From positions 9,743-73,742 of the forward strand of contig JBBRVG010000006.1 of assembly GCA_038247115.1 (NCBI GenBank): a stretch of DNA of 64,000 bases, written 5' to 3'. Made by a program: the position numbers and the translations under genes. The notes beneath the pieces were generated by a model. That model made no database searches. It saw only the letters and a list, made by a program, of their open reading frames with translations, and was not told where the DNA came from. The DNA comes from Pseudaeromonas sp038247115 (GTDB lineage: Bacteria; Pseudomonadota; Gammaproteobacteria; Enterobacterales; Aeromonadaceae). Within the stretch, counting starts at the first letter, position 1. The number at the start of each line of letters is the position of its first letter. Positions 24,867 through 33,451 of the stretch are shown here, piece by piece.

Positions 24867-26539
24867 GCGTTGCGCCCCTCGTTGTAGAGCGGCTCGGCGA
24901 CCGCCCCCCATTTCAGGAAGCGCTGGTAGAGGGTTTCATAGGCGGCGACCTTGTCGGCTTGCGGCTGGTGCGTGCGCTCCACCGGGCTTGCCATATGCGC
25001 CTGGGCGGCAGCAATGGAGGGATAGATATCGGCTGCCACGGCGGCAAAGATGGCAGCCCCCAGGGCGCAGCACTGATCCGAAGCCACCACCTGAATGGGG
25101 CGATTCATCACATCGGCGCACACCTGCATGACGACGGGTGACTTGCGGGCGATGCCGCCCAGTGCCATCACCTGCTCCACCGGCACTTCCTGACTGGTCA
25201 TGCACTCCATGATGCTACGGGCGCCAAAGGCGGTGGACGCAATCAGGGCGCCAAACAGATCGGGGGCATCGCAACCTAAGTTCAACCCCGAGATGGTGCC
25301 CTTCAGGCGCTGATTGGCATTGGGGGTGCGACGCCCATTGAACCAGTCCAGCACCACCGGCAGATGCTCCAGATCCACCTGCTTGTCCCAGGATTGGGTC
25401 AGAGCCCCCAGCATCTGCTGCTTGTGATTCTCGACCGCGGTCTTCAACTCGGGATAACTCTTGGTCAGCTGATCCAGCGGCCAGCTCAGCAGCCGCTGAT
25501 ACCAGGCATAGATGTCGCCGAATGCCGACTGCCCGGCTTCCAGACCGATGAGACCCGGTACCACGCTGCCGTCCACCTGGCCACAGATCCCGGCGATGGC
25601 CCTTTGCCCTATGGTGCGCTCATCGGCCATCAGGATGTCACAGGTGGAGGTCCCGATGACCTTGACCAAGGTATTGAGGCTGGCGCCCGCCCCCACGGCC
25701 CCCATGTGGCAGTCGAAGGCGCCACCGGCGATCATCACCTCGGACGGCACCCCCAAGCGCTCCGCCCACTCGGCGGTGATACGCCCAACCGGAATGTCGG
25801 CAGTCCAGGTCTCGGTAAACAGCGGATAATCCAGATCCTGGGTCAGCAGCGGATCCAGAGCATTGAGAAAATCGGCGGCAGGCAGCCCGCCCCACTGCGG
25901 ATGCCACAACGACTTGTGACCGGCGGAGCAGCGACCACGCTTGAGCTGGCTGGGAGCCTGGGTGCCACTGAGCAGGGCTGGGACCCAATCACACAACTCG
26001 ACCCAGTTGCAGGCCGCTTCCCGCACTGCGCGGTCGGCGCGGGAGACGTGCAGTATCTTGGCCCAGAACCACTCGGAGGAGTAGATGCCGCCGATGTAGC
26101 GGCTGTAATCGGTGAACCGGCCGCTGTGACACAGTTCGGTGATGGCCTCGGCCTCGGCGATGGCGGTGTGATCCTTCCACAGCACAAACATGGCATTGGG
26201 ATTCTTGGCGAACTCGTCACGCAGGGCCAGCACATTGCCCTGCGCATCGATGGGCGCCGGAGTCGAGCCGGTGGTGTCGACGCCTATGCCGCGGATCGCC
26301 ATGCGCTGGGCGGGCGCCAGCAGGGCTACTACCTGCCGCACCGCCAACTCCATGGATTCGATGTAGTCCAGAGGATGATGCCGGAACTGGTTGCGGATCG
26401 GATCGCAAAACTTGCCATCCCGCCAGCGGGGGTAATAGACCACGTGGGTCGCCAATTCGGCGCCATCCTGGCAACGGACGGCGAGAGCCCGCACCGAATC
26501 ACTGCCGAAATCGAGCCCGATGACGATGTGCTCAGCCAT
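24863..26539 (-). CDS. araB: L-ribulokinase
   Basis: The 558-residue FGGY-family kinase phosphorylates L-ribulose using ATP. The N-terminal phosphate-binding loop GLDFGSDSVRAL, the GVDTTGSTP block and the C-terminal GGIARKSPVVMQV region are diagnostic of AraB. It is the first gene of araB-araD-araA. The upstream 368-base region shared with araF contains three AraC-type half-sites oriented toward araB. Confidence 0.97.
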   Translation of the reverse strand: MAEHIVIGLDFGSDSVRALAVRCQDGAELATHVVYYPRWRDGKFCDPIRNQFRHHPLDYIESMELAVRQVVALLAPAQRMAIRGIGVDTTGSTPAPIDAQGNVLALRDEFAKNPNAMFVLWKDHTAIAEAEAITELCHSGRFTDYSRYIGGIYSSEWFWAKILHVSRADRAVREAACNWVELCDWVPALLSGTQAPSQLKRGRCSAGHKSLWHPQWGGLPAADFLNALDPLLTQDLDYPLFTETWTADIPVGRITAEWAERLGVPSEVMIAGGAFDCHMGAVGAGASLNTLVKVIGTSTCDILMADERTIGQRAIAGICGQVDGSVVPGLIGLEAGQSAFGDIYAWYQRLLSWPLDQLTKSYPELKTAVENHKQQMLGALTQSWDKQVDLEHLPVVLDWFNGRRTPNANQRLKGTISGLNLGCDAPDLFGALIASTAFGARSIMECMTSQEVPVEQVMALGGIARKSPVVMQVCADVMNRPIQVVASDQCCALGAAIFAAVAADIYPSIAAAQAHMASPVERTHQPQADKVAAYETLYQRFLKWGAVAEPLYNEGRNA

Positions 26540-26634
26540 GGTGTTCTCCTGGGAAAAATGAAAGAAAAGGAATAACCGTGGCGGAAACCATAGGAGATGT
26601 GGGCCCTAGCCCGTTAGGCATCGGCTGCTGAAAA

Positions 26635-26650
26635 TATGGATATATCGGCT
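26635..26650 (-). promoter_or_regulatory. AraC-type half-site near araB
   Basis: Read toward araB, the site is AGC-N7-TCCATA, matching the E. coli AraC half-site TAGC-N7-TCCATA at all positions but the first base. It lies about 95 bases upstream of the araB start. Confidence 0.55.
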
Positions 26651-26687
26651 GTCTGATTCATTTGTGGAAGGCGATTCAAATTTTGAT

Positions 26688-26725
26688 ACATGACAAAATC
26701 GCTAAAAATATAGACAAAATCGCTA
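26688..26725 (-). promoter_or_regulatory. Pair of AraC-type half-sites, 21-bp direct repeat
   Basis: The 13-mer GACAAAATCGCTA occurs at 26692-26704 and 26713-26725, exactly 21 bp apart, the spacing of E. coli araI1-araI2. Read on the minus strand the upstream-most site is TAGC-N7-TCTATA (9 of 10 defined bases) and the other TAGC-N7-TCATGT. The remainder of the 26540-26907 interval holds no gene; a TGTGG half-match to CRP at 26663-26667 is too weak to call. Confidence 0.6.
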
Positions 26726-26907
26726 CAATTTCCCGGCGTGATCCAAGTCGCTAAATCCCACCAAGAAAGCGGTTACAAATAATCCCGTTCAATCAGAGAA
26801 GTCGATAACCACCTGTTTTAACTTGATGTTTTTTAGGTTGACGCCAACGCACTCAATTGACACATCAGGTACTCAAATTTAATGACTCACGATCAGGGGA
26901 CATTGCC

Positions 26908-27891
26908 ATGAATAAAATGGTTAAAAATCTAATCACTGCCGCTTTCGCGTTTGGTATAGCTAATTCTGCTTTTGCCGCAGAACAGTTGAAATTGGGATAT
27001 CTGGTCAAACAGCCGGAAGAGCCCTGGTTCCAGACCGAGTGGGCATTTGCCGATAAAGCCGGTAAAGACCTGAATTTCGAGGTCATCAAGATTGCAGTTC
27101 CCGATGGTGAAAAAACGCTGAACGCCATCGACAGCCTGGCTGCCAACGGTGCGAAGGGCTTCGTCATCTGTACCCCGGACCCGAAACTGGGGCCCGCCAT
27201 CATGGCCAAGGCCAAGAGCATGGATCTGAAGGTCATCACAGTTGATGACCAGTTCGTGAATGCCAAAGGCAAGCCGATGACCGATGTGCCACTGGTGATG
27301 ATGGCCGCCACCAAGATTGGCGAGCGTCAGGGACAGGAGCTCTATAAAGAGATGACCGCCCGCAAATGGGATATCAAAGAGAGTGGGGTATTGGCCATCA
27401 CTGCCGACGAACTGGATACCGCCCGTCGCCGGGTTGAAGGTTCCATCAGCGCCCTGAAAGCCGCCGGCTTCCCGGAAGCCCAGATCTACAGCGTCCCCAC
27501 CAAGGCCAACGACATTCCAGGGGCCCTGGATGCCGCCAACTCCATGCTGGTGCAGCATCCGGATGTTAAAAACTGGCTGATTGTCGGCATGAACGACAAC
27601 ACGGTACTGGGTGGAGTCCGCGCCACCGAAGGCCAGGGCTTCAAGGCTGAAAGTGTCATCGGCATCGGTATCAACGGCGTCGATGCGGTCAACGAGCTGT
27701 CGAAATCCAAAGCCACTGGCTTCTTCGGATCCCTGCTGCCGAGCCCGGATGTCCACGGCTACAAGAGCATCCAGATGCTCAACGACTGGGTGGTGAATGG
27801 CACAGAACCCGCGAAGTTCACGGAGGTCACCGATGTGGTGCTGATCACCCGTGACAACTTCAAGGTCGAGCTGCAGAAAAAAGGTCTCTAG
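26908..27891 (+). CDS. araF: L-arabinose-binding periplasmic protein
   Basis: The 327-residue protein has a Sec signal peptide (about 1-22, ending AFA) and then matches the pentose-type periplasmic binding fold (LKLGYLVKQPEEPWFQTEW, then FVICTPDPKLGPAI). Length and blocks fit E. coli AraF. GGGGA lies eight bases upstream of ATG 26908; the longer frame from 26857 has no such site and would bury the signal. It is first in araF-araG-araH, and a strong hairpin follows it, as is common after the highly expressed binding-protein gene. It could also present arabinose to the chemoreceptor encoded at 30587. Confidence 0.95.
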   Translation: MNKMVKNLITAAFAFGIANSAFAAEQLKLGYLVKQPEEPWFQTEWAFADKAGKDLNFEVIKIAVPDGEKTLNAIDSLAANGAKGFVICTPDPKLGPAIMAKAKSMDLKVITVDDQFVNAKGKPMTDVPLVMMAATKIGERQGQELYKEMTARKWDIKESGVLAITADELDTARRRVEGSISALKAAGFPEAQIYSVPTKANDIPGALDAANSMLVQHPDVKNWLIVGMNDNTVLGGVRATEGQGFKAESVIGIGINGVDAVNELSKSKATGFFGSLLPSPDVHGYKSIQMLNDWVVNGTEPAKFTEVTDVVLITRDNFKVELQKKGL

Positions 27892-27907
27892 TCGGAATCA
27901 ACAGGTG

Positions 27908-27933
27908 CCGGCATGGGGGTGACCCCATGCCGG
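27908..27933 (+). other. Perfect stem-loop between araF and araG
   Basis: The 11-bp inverted repeat CCGGCATGGGG/CCCCATGCCGG has a 4-base loop and no T-run. It is placed to protect the araF 3' end and lower araG-araH expression, the usual pattern in binding-protein operons. Confidence 0.7.
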
Positions 27934-27948
27934 ACATGGGGTGAAAAA

Positions 27949-29448
27949 ATGAATCAGTCAGTCCCTTATCTGGAATTTTGTGGCATCAGCAAAGAATTTC
28001 CCGGGGTGAAAGCGTTGCAGAATGTCTCCTTCGCCTGTCAGGAAGGCACGGTCCACGCTTTGATGGGCGAGAACGGTGCCGGTAAATCCACCTTGCTGAA
28101 AATACTCAGTGGTTTTCAGGCACCGTCGAATGGCTCGATCAAGCTCGGTGGCAGCGAGGTGACATTCCAGAACACGGTCGATGCTCTGGAAAGCGGCATC
28201 GCCATCATCTACCAGGAGCTGCATCTGGTCCCGGAGATGACCATTGCCGAGAATATCTATCTGGGGCAGTTGCCGACCCGGCATGGCTTTATCGATAAAG
28301 AAAAACTCTATCAGGATGCCGCCCGCCAACTGGCGCGACTCGGCATGGATGTCTCCCCCGAGACTCCCCTGAAGTACCTCTCTCTGGGACAATGGCAGAT
28401 GGTGGAAATCGCCAAAGCGCTGACACGCGACGCGCGGGTGATTGCCTTCGATGAACCCACCAGCAGCCTCTCCTCCCGGGAAATTGAACAACTGTTTCGC
28501 GTCATTCGTCAGCTGCGGGATGAGGGCAAGGTGATCCTCTATGTCTCGCACCGGATGGACGAAATCTTCGAGTTATGCGATGCCATCACCGTCTTCAAGG
28601 ATGGCCAGTTTGTCCGCACCTTCGAGTCGATGGCCGAGGTGGACCGGGATCTGCTGGTGAAGACCATGGTGGGTCGCGAGCTGACCGATATCTATGGGTA
28701 TGAGCCTCGCCCCCACCGCGCCATGGGGCTGGAAGTCAAAAACCTGCAGGGACCCGGGCTCAAGGAGCCGGTGTCGTTCCACGTCAAACGGGGCGAAATT
28801 CTGGGGATCTTCGGCCTGGTCGGGGCCGGGCGCAGCGAGATGATGAAGCTCATCTTTGGCGCCGAAAAAATGGTCTCCGGCGAGATAGCGGTGTTTGGCA
28901 AGCAGGTGCCGATCCGCAATCCCATCGATGCCATTCACAGTGGCATCATGCTCTGCACCGAAGACCGCAAGGCACTGGGCATCATTCCGATCCACTCGGT
29001 GCAGGAGAACATCAACATCAGCGCCCGTCGCCACAAGGCGCGCGGCGGCTTTCTCATCAATCAGGCCTGGGAAGACGAGAACGCCAAGTTGCGGATCCGC
29101 GATATGCGGGTGAAAACCCCCTCGCCCCATCAGGCCATCATGCATCTGTCCGGTGGCAACCAGCAAAAGGCCATTCTCGGCCGTTGGCTCTCGGAAGACA
29201 TGAAGGTGATCCTGCTCGATGAACCCACCCGCGGCATCGACGTCGGCGCCAAAAACGAAATCTATAACGTGATTTACGACCTGGCCAAATCCGGGATCGC
29301 CGTGGTGGTGGTTTCCAGCGAATTGCCCGAGGTCCTGGGCGTGTCGGACCGCATCCTGGTGATGCGGGAGGGACGGATATCCGGCGAACTGCTGCACAGC
29401 GACGCCGATGAGGTCAAAGCCCTGCATCTGGCGATGCCAGCCCGTTAA
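27949..29448 (+). CDS. araG: L-arabinose ABC transporter ATPase (two-domain)
   Basis: The 499-residue CUT2 ATPase has two nucleotide-binding domains. The first has Walker A GENGAGKST at 40-48, signature LSLGQWQ and Walker B VIAFDEPT. The second is degenerate in its Walker A (GLVGAGRSE) and has signature LSGGNQQK and Walker B VILLDEPT, the asymmetry normal for RbsA/AraG. It powers arabinose import through AraH. The ATG at 27949 follows GGGGTG by good spacing; the upstream in-frame extension lies in the hairpin. Confidence 0.95.
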   Translation: MNQSVPYLEFCGISKEFPGVKALQNVSFACQEGTVHALMGENGAGKSTLLKILSGFQAPSNGSIKLGGSEVTFQNTVDALESGIAIIYQELHLVPEMTIAENIYLGQLPTRHGFIDKEKLYQDAARQLARLGMDVSPETPLKYLSLGQWQMVEIAKALTRDARVIAFDEPTSSLSSREIEQLFRVIRQLRDEGKVILYVSHRMDEIFELCDAITVFKDGQFVRTFESMAEVDRDLLVKTMVGRELTDIYGYEPRPHRAMGLEVKNLQGPGLKEPVSFHVKRGEILGIFGLVGAGRSEMMKLIFGAEKMVSGEIAVFGKQVPIRNPIDAIHSGIMLCTEDRKALGIIPIHSVQENINISARRHKARGGFLINQAWEDENAKLRIRDMRVKTPSPHQAIMHLSGGNQQKAILGRWLSEDMKVILLDEPTRGIDVGAKNEIYNVIYDLAKSGIAVVVVSSELPEVLGVSDRILVMREGRISGELLHSDADEVKALHLAMPAR

Positions 29449-29487
29449 TAACCGCTTTCGGACTTGAATCCATTAAGGAGTTTTACC

Positions 29488-30489
29488 ATGGCCACATCTC
29501 TGGCAGCTGCACCATCCACCGTGAAGAAAGAGCCCAACCAGCCGGCGCTGCAGATAGCCCGCATCTGGGACCAATATGGCATGTTGGTGATCTTCGCCAT
29601 CCTGTTCCTGTTCGCCAGTTTACTGATCCCCAATTTTGCCAGCCTGATCAACATGAAGGGTCTGGGTCTGGCGGTCTCCATGTCCGGCATGGTCGCCTGT
29701 GGCATGTTGTTCTGTCTGGCCGCCGGTGAGTTTGATATGTCGGTAGGCTCCATCGTCGCCTGCTCCGGGGTCACCTGTGCTGTGGCCATCAACGCCACCG
29801 AAAGCATCACCATGGGCGTGTTGGCGGGTCTGGGTATCGGCATGCTGTTTGGTCTCATCAACGGCATTGTGGTCGCCAAGTTCAAGATCAATGCGCTGAT
29901 CACCACGCTCGCCACCATGCAGATGGCGCGCGGCCTGGGCTACATCATCTCCGATGGCAAGGCAGTCGGTATTGTCGAGGAGAGCTTCTTCGACATCGGC
30001 AACTCCGCCATGCTGGGTGTTCCAACCCCGGTCTGGATCACCGCCGTCTGCTTCGTGCTGTTTGGCCTGCTGCTGAACAAGACCACCTTCGGTCGCAACA
30101 CACTATCGATGGGCGGTAACGAGGAAGCCTCACGTCTGGCCGGGGTCAACGTGGTGCGCACCAAGATCATCATCTTCACCATGACGGGTCTGATTTCAGC
30201 GTTGGCCGGTATCATACTCGCCTCGCGCATGACCTCCGGTCAGCCCATGACCTCCATCGGTTTCGAGCTCATCGTCATCTCTGCCTGCGTGCTGGGTGGG
30301 GTCTCGATGAAGGGCGGTATTGGCAAGATCTCCTATGTCATCGCCGGGGTCTTGATCCTGGGGCTGATGGAAAACGCCATGAATCTGCTGAACATCTCGC
30401 CGTTCGCCCAGTATGTGGTGCGGGGTTTGATCCTGCTGGCCGCCGTGCTGTTCGACCGTTACAAGCAAGTGCGCAAAGCCCGGGTCTAA
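29488..30489 (+). CDS. araH: L-arabinose ABC transporter permease
   Basis: The 333-residue CUT2 permease has about ten hydrophobic segments and the conserved GEFDMSVGSIVA and GGNEEASRLAGVN blocks of RbsC/AraH proteins. AAGGAG lies seven bases before ATG 29488. It closes the araFGH transporter; the chemoreceptor gene begins 98 bases after its stop with no clear terminator between, so read-through is possible. Confidence 0.95.
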   Translation: MATSLAAAPSTVKKEPNQPALQIARIWDQYGMLVIFAILFLFASLLIPNFASLINMKGLGLAVSMSGMVACGMLFCLAAGEFDMSVGSIVACSGVTCAVAINATESITMGVLAGLGIGMLFGLINGIVVAKFKINALITTLATMQMARGLGYIISDGKAVGIVEESFFDIGNSAMLGVPTPVWITAVCFVLFGLLLNKTTFGRNTLSMGGNEEASRLAGVNVVRTKIIIFTMTGLISALAGIILASRMTSGQPMTSIGFELIVISACVLGGVSMKGGIGKISYVIAGVLILGLMENAMNLLNISPFAQYVVRGLILLAAVLFDRYKQVRKARV

Positions 30490-30586
30490 TCCTTTATCGC
30501 CAACCACGATTGCAGCCAGCGGACATGCTGGCTGCACCTCCTACCCTCATTGCTGTTGATCCGTTCTACCCGTTCAAGGTGATTGC

Positions 30587-32194
30587 ATGAAGATATCGGC
30601 CAAGTTAATCCTGCTTATCAGCCTCGCATTTTTAGGCTGTCTGGTGGTGGGTGGCGTCGCCCTCGGGCAGTTGTCGGTGCTGAATAGCGAGATCCGTTCA
30701 CTCAGCGATAAGACTATTCCCGGGATTGAGCAGCTCAAAACCATCAACACCCGCTTTCTCACTCTGCAGTTGATGGTGAATCGGCATGCCTTATCTTTCG
30801 ATGGCGATGAGAAAAAAACTCTCGATGGGCAGATCACACAGACCCAACAGCAACTGACGCAGAGTCTGAAACGTTATCAGACCCTGCAGACCAAGGCGGC
30901 CAACCCAAGCTTTGATGAGACCGAAAAATTGGTGGTCAGCTACCTGAGTGCCGCCGATGAGATACTGTCGCTGTCGCGCAAGTACCAGAACAACAAGGCC
31001 CAGGAGCAGATGGTCGCGTTGACCGCTCAGGGCAACCGCATCAATACGCTGCTGGATCAAGCCACGGCCGAGAACCACCAGCAGGTGCAGCAGAGCAATC
31101 AGCGCGCCACAGCCGCCTATCAACGCGCGCTGGGTCAGCTGATACTCTGTATCGCCCTGGTCTCTATCGGCTTGGTGATCCTGGGCGGCTGGCTATTTTG
31201 GCAGATCCGCCGGGGTATCCAGAGCGCCGTCGCCACCATCAGTCGCATCGAGCAATCTCGCGATTTCACCCTGCGTGCCGAGATCTCGAGCAAGGATGAA
31301 ATCGCCCATCTGCTGCAGGCCTTCAACGCCCTGATTGGTCACTTGCAGGAGAGCTTTGGCCAGTTCCAGCAAGGGATCACTCAGGTCACCACCATCTCGG
31401 ATCAACTGCTCGGTGCCGCCAGTCAGGTCGCCGATTCGGCGAGCATCCAGCAGGGCTCCTCCAATCAGATGGCCGCTGCGGTCGAAGAGATGACCGTCAG
31501 CATCAATCATGTCGCCGATCAGGCGCAAGGTGCCAGCGAGCGCTCCCACGCCGCCGGGCAACAGGCTCTCGAAGGACAAGCGGTCATAGCCCAGACCGTC
31601 AGCGATATTCATGCTATCGCCGAGGCGGTCAACAAGGCCGCCGAGGAGCTGCACAACCTGGAAGGACAAAATCAGACCATAGTCTCGGTCATCAATGTGA
31701 TCAGTGGCGTGGCGGCGCAAACCAACCTGCTGGCGCTCAATGCCGCCATCGAAGCGGCTCGCGCCGGTGAGCTGGGGCGCGGCTTTGCGGTGGTCGCCGA
31801 TGAGGTGCGCAATCTGGCGGCCCGTACCGCCGCGGCGACCGAGGAGATCAGCGCCATGATCAATCAGGTGCAGAGCCTCTCCGCCAGCGCTGTGCATCGC
31901 ATGCAGGAGGCGGTGCACAAGGTGGCCACCGGGGTCGCTAGTGCCGGGGATGCTCGCCAGAAGATGAATGATATCTGTAGCGTAGCCGGGGATAGTGAGG
32001 CCATGGTGCAGGATATCTCCCATGCCATTCGCGAACAGGGAGAAGCGACGGATGTCATCGCCCAACAGGTGGAGAACGTAGCACAGCAGGCGAACGAGAA
32101 TAGTCGATCGGCGGACTCCTGTCAGAAGCTGGCCCATGAGCTAACGGCCATAGCCCACGGTATGGATGATGTGTTGCGCTCCTATCAGTTATGA
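30587..32194 (+). CDS. Methyl-accepting chemotaxis protein next to araFGH
   Basis: The 535-residue receptor has a first membrane segment (about 7-29), a roughly 150-residue helical periplasmic domain like the four-helix-bundle type, a second membrane segment (about 184-205), HAMP, and the signalling tip (AAQTNLLALNAAIEAARAGE). AAGGTGATTGC precedes the start. Its position between araH and araC suggests sensing of arabinose, perhaps through AraF as Trg and Tar do with sugar-binding proteins; this is inference from location. It is not a close match to the other two receptors here, whose sensor domains are almost twice as long. Confidence 0.88.
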   Translation: MKISAKLILLISLAFLGCLVVGGVALGQLSVLNSEIRSLSDKTIPGIEQLKTINTRFLTLQLMVNRHALSFDGDEKKTLDGQITQTQQQLTQSLKRYQTLQTKAANPSFDETEKLVVSYLSAADEILSLSRKYQNNKAQEQMVALTAQGNRINTLLDQATAENHQQVQQSNQRATAAYQRALGQLILCIALVSIGLVILGGWLFWQIRRGIQSAVATISRIEQSRDFTLRAEISSKDEIAHLLQAFNALIGHLQESFGQFQQGITQVTTISDQLLGAASQVADSASIQQGSSNQMAAAVEEMTVSINHVADQAQGASERSHAAGQQALEGQAVIAQTVSDIHAIAEAVNKAAEELHNLEGQNQTIVSVINVISGVAAQTNLLALNAAIEAARAGELGRGFAVVADEVRNLAARTAAATEEISAMINQVQSLSASAVHRMQEAVHKVATGVASAGDARQKMNDICSVAGDSEAMVQDISHAIREQGEATDVIAQQVENVAQQANENSRSADSCQKLAHELTAIAHGMDDVLRSYQL

Positions 32195-32302
32195 CCATCA
32201 ATCATGGCATTCGACAGCTTACGCAGAATAAATGTGATGCAACTCAATTAGTTGGCGGAATTACCTCCGTCACACACAGCAGATTAGTGGTGGCCGAATA
32301 CA

Positions 32303-33214
32303 ATGCATAAAGCTGATTTTTTCACGAAGAAGTTTTTCTCTGCCGTGTCCGCCATGAAAAAAGATCAACCTAAACAGCTCAACCCCTTGCTGCCGGACTA
32401 CCTGTTCGATGCGTTTCTGGTCTCTGGACTCACGCCCATCGAGCAGAATGATGTGCTGGACTTCACCATTGATCGGCAACACGGCATGAAGGGGTTCATC
32501 ATGAACCTGACGGTGAAGGGCAAGGGCACTATTTTTTCCGGCGAGCAGGCGTTCGACGTCGAACCCGGCGATCTGCTGCTCTTCCCCCCGGAGGCGGTCC
32601 ACTACTATCGCCGGGCCGAGGAGAGCGAGTGCTGGTATCACCGCTGGGTCTATTTTCGTCCCCGAGCCTATTGGGCGGACTGGCTCAAATGGCCTCACGA
32701 AGTGCAGCGAGTCGGACGTATTACCCTGGCTGAGCCTGAGCTTATCCAGGAGTTCGACCTGCTGTTTCTGGATATCGAGGAGACCCACAAGGCCTTCCGA
32801 CCAATGTCGGAATCCCTGGCCATGAATCTGCTCGAGCGGCTGTTGATCCGCTGCTACGAGATCTCCTCCCAGGCCGATATGGTGCCGATGGATTATCGCG
32901 TTCTGGAAGCCTGCCAGATCCTCAACACCTCGCTGGCCGCCGAGATCACCATAGATGCCCTCGCCGAGCAGGTATTCTTGTCTCCTTCGCGTCTGGCCCA
33001 TCTGTTTCGCGAGCAGGTCGGCGTCAGCATAGTCCGCTGGCGTGAAGATCAGCGCATCATGCGCGCCAAGCTGTTGTTGCAAACCACCCCCATGCCGGTG
33101 GCAGTCATAGGTCAGCAGGTCGGTTATGATGATCAGCTTTACTTCTCGCGGGTATTCAAAAAGCGGGTCGGTATGAGCCCCAGTGACTATCGCAAGAGTG
33201 CCAGTCCCTTGTAA
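32303..33214 (+). CDS. araC: Arabinose operon regulator, AraC family
   Basis: The 303-residue regulator has an N-terminal cupin-like ligand domain (about 50-185, with GDLLLFPPEAVHYYRR and HRWVYFRPR as in AraC) and two C-terminal helix-turn-helix motifs (about 205-300: ITIDALAEQVFLSPSRLAHLF and VGYDDQLYFSRVFKKRVGMSP). It likely binds the half-sites between araB and araF. The start is uncertain: the 32303 ATG has a weak site, and Met18 (32354) is an alternative nearer the length of E. coli AraC. Unlike E. coli, araC is not adjacent to araB but lies beyond araFGH. Confidence 0.92.
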   Translation: MHKADFFTKKFFSAVSAMKKDQPKQLNPLLPDYLFDAFLVSGLTPIEQNDVLDFTIDRQHGMKGFIMNLTVKGKGTIFSGEQAFDVEPGDLLLFPPEAVHYYRRAEESECWYHRWVYFRPRAYWADWLKWPHEVQRVGRITLAEPELIQEFDLLFLDIEETHKAFRPMSESLAMNLLERLLIRCYEISSQADMVPMDYRVLEACQILNTSLAAEITIDALAEQVFLSPSRLAHLFREQVGVSIVRWREDQRIMRAKLLLQTTPMPVAVIGQQVGYDDQLYFSRVFKKRVGMSPSDYRKSASPL

Positions 33215-33278
33215 TGACGCTGTCCAACCACGAGTTGCATGGATAAACGATCCGAATAAGTGTGCCGTCTGAACAACC

Positions 33279-33346
33279 GCAGACACGCCATGAACCCTTC
33301 CATGGGGGCTCGACGGCGGCATCCCTGCCGCCAACGGTCTGCTTTT
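33279..33346 (+). repeat. Structured intergenic repeat, copy B (plus orientation)
   Basis: Same layout as copies A and C: an outer CAGAC/GTCTG stem, a CCC/GGG mini-hairpin with loop around TTCCA, GGCTCGA, and a GGCGGCA/TGCCGCC hairpin with loop TCCC, followed by TTTTT. It lies between the convergent araC and djlA genes and could also act as a terminator for araC. The rest of this 237-base gap holds nothing recognisable. Confidence 0.75.
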
Positions 33347-33451
33347 TATCCAGACGCCACCCTATTCCATTCACCACAACGAACTGGGACATAGCGATGA
33401 TAAACGGGCGCTCACTGTGCCCACGCTCAAACTCGGCGAGCTACGCGCGAC

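Noticed and set aside
26661..26682. Possible CRP site between araB and araF
   Set aside because: Only one half (TGTGG) approaches the consensus; the other half does not match.
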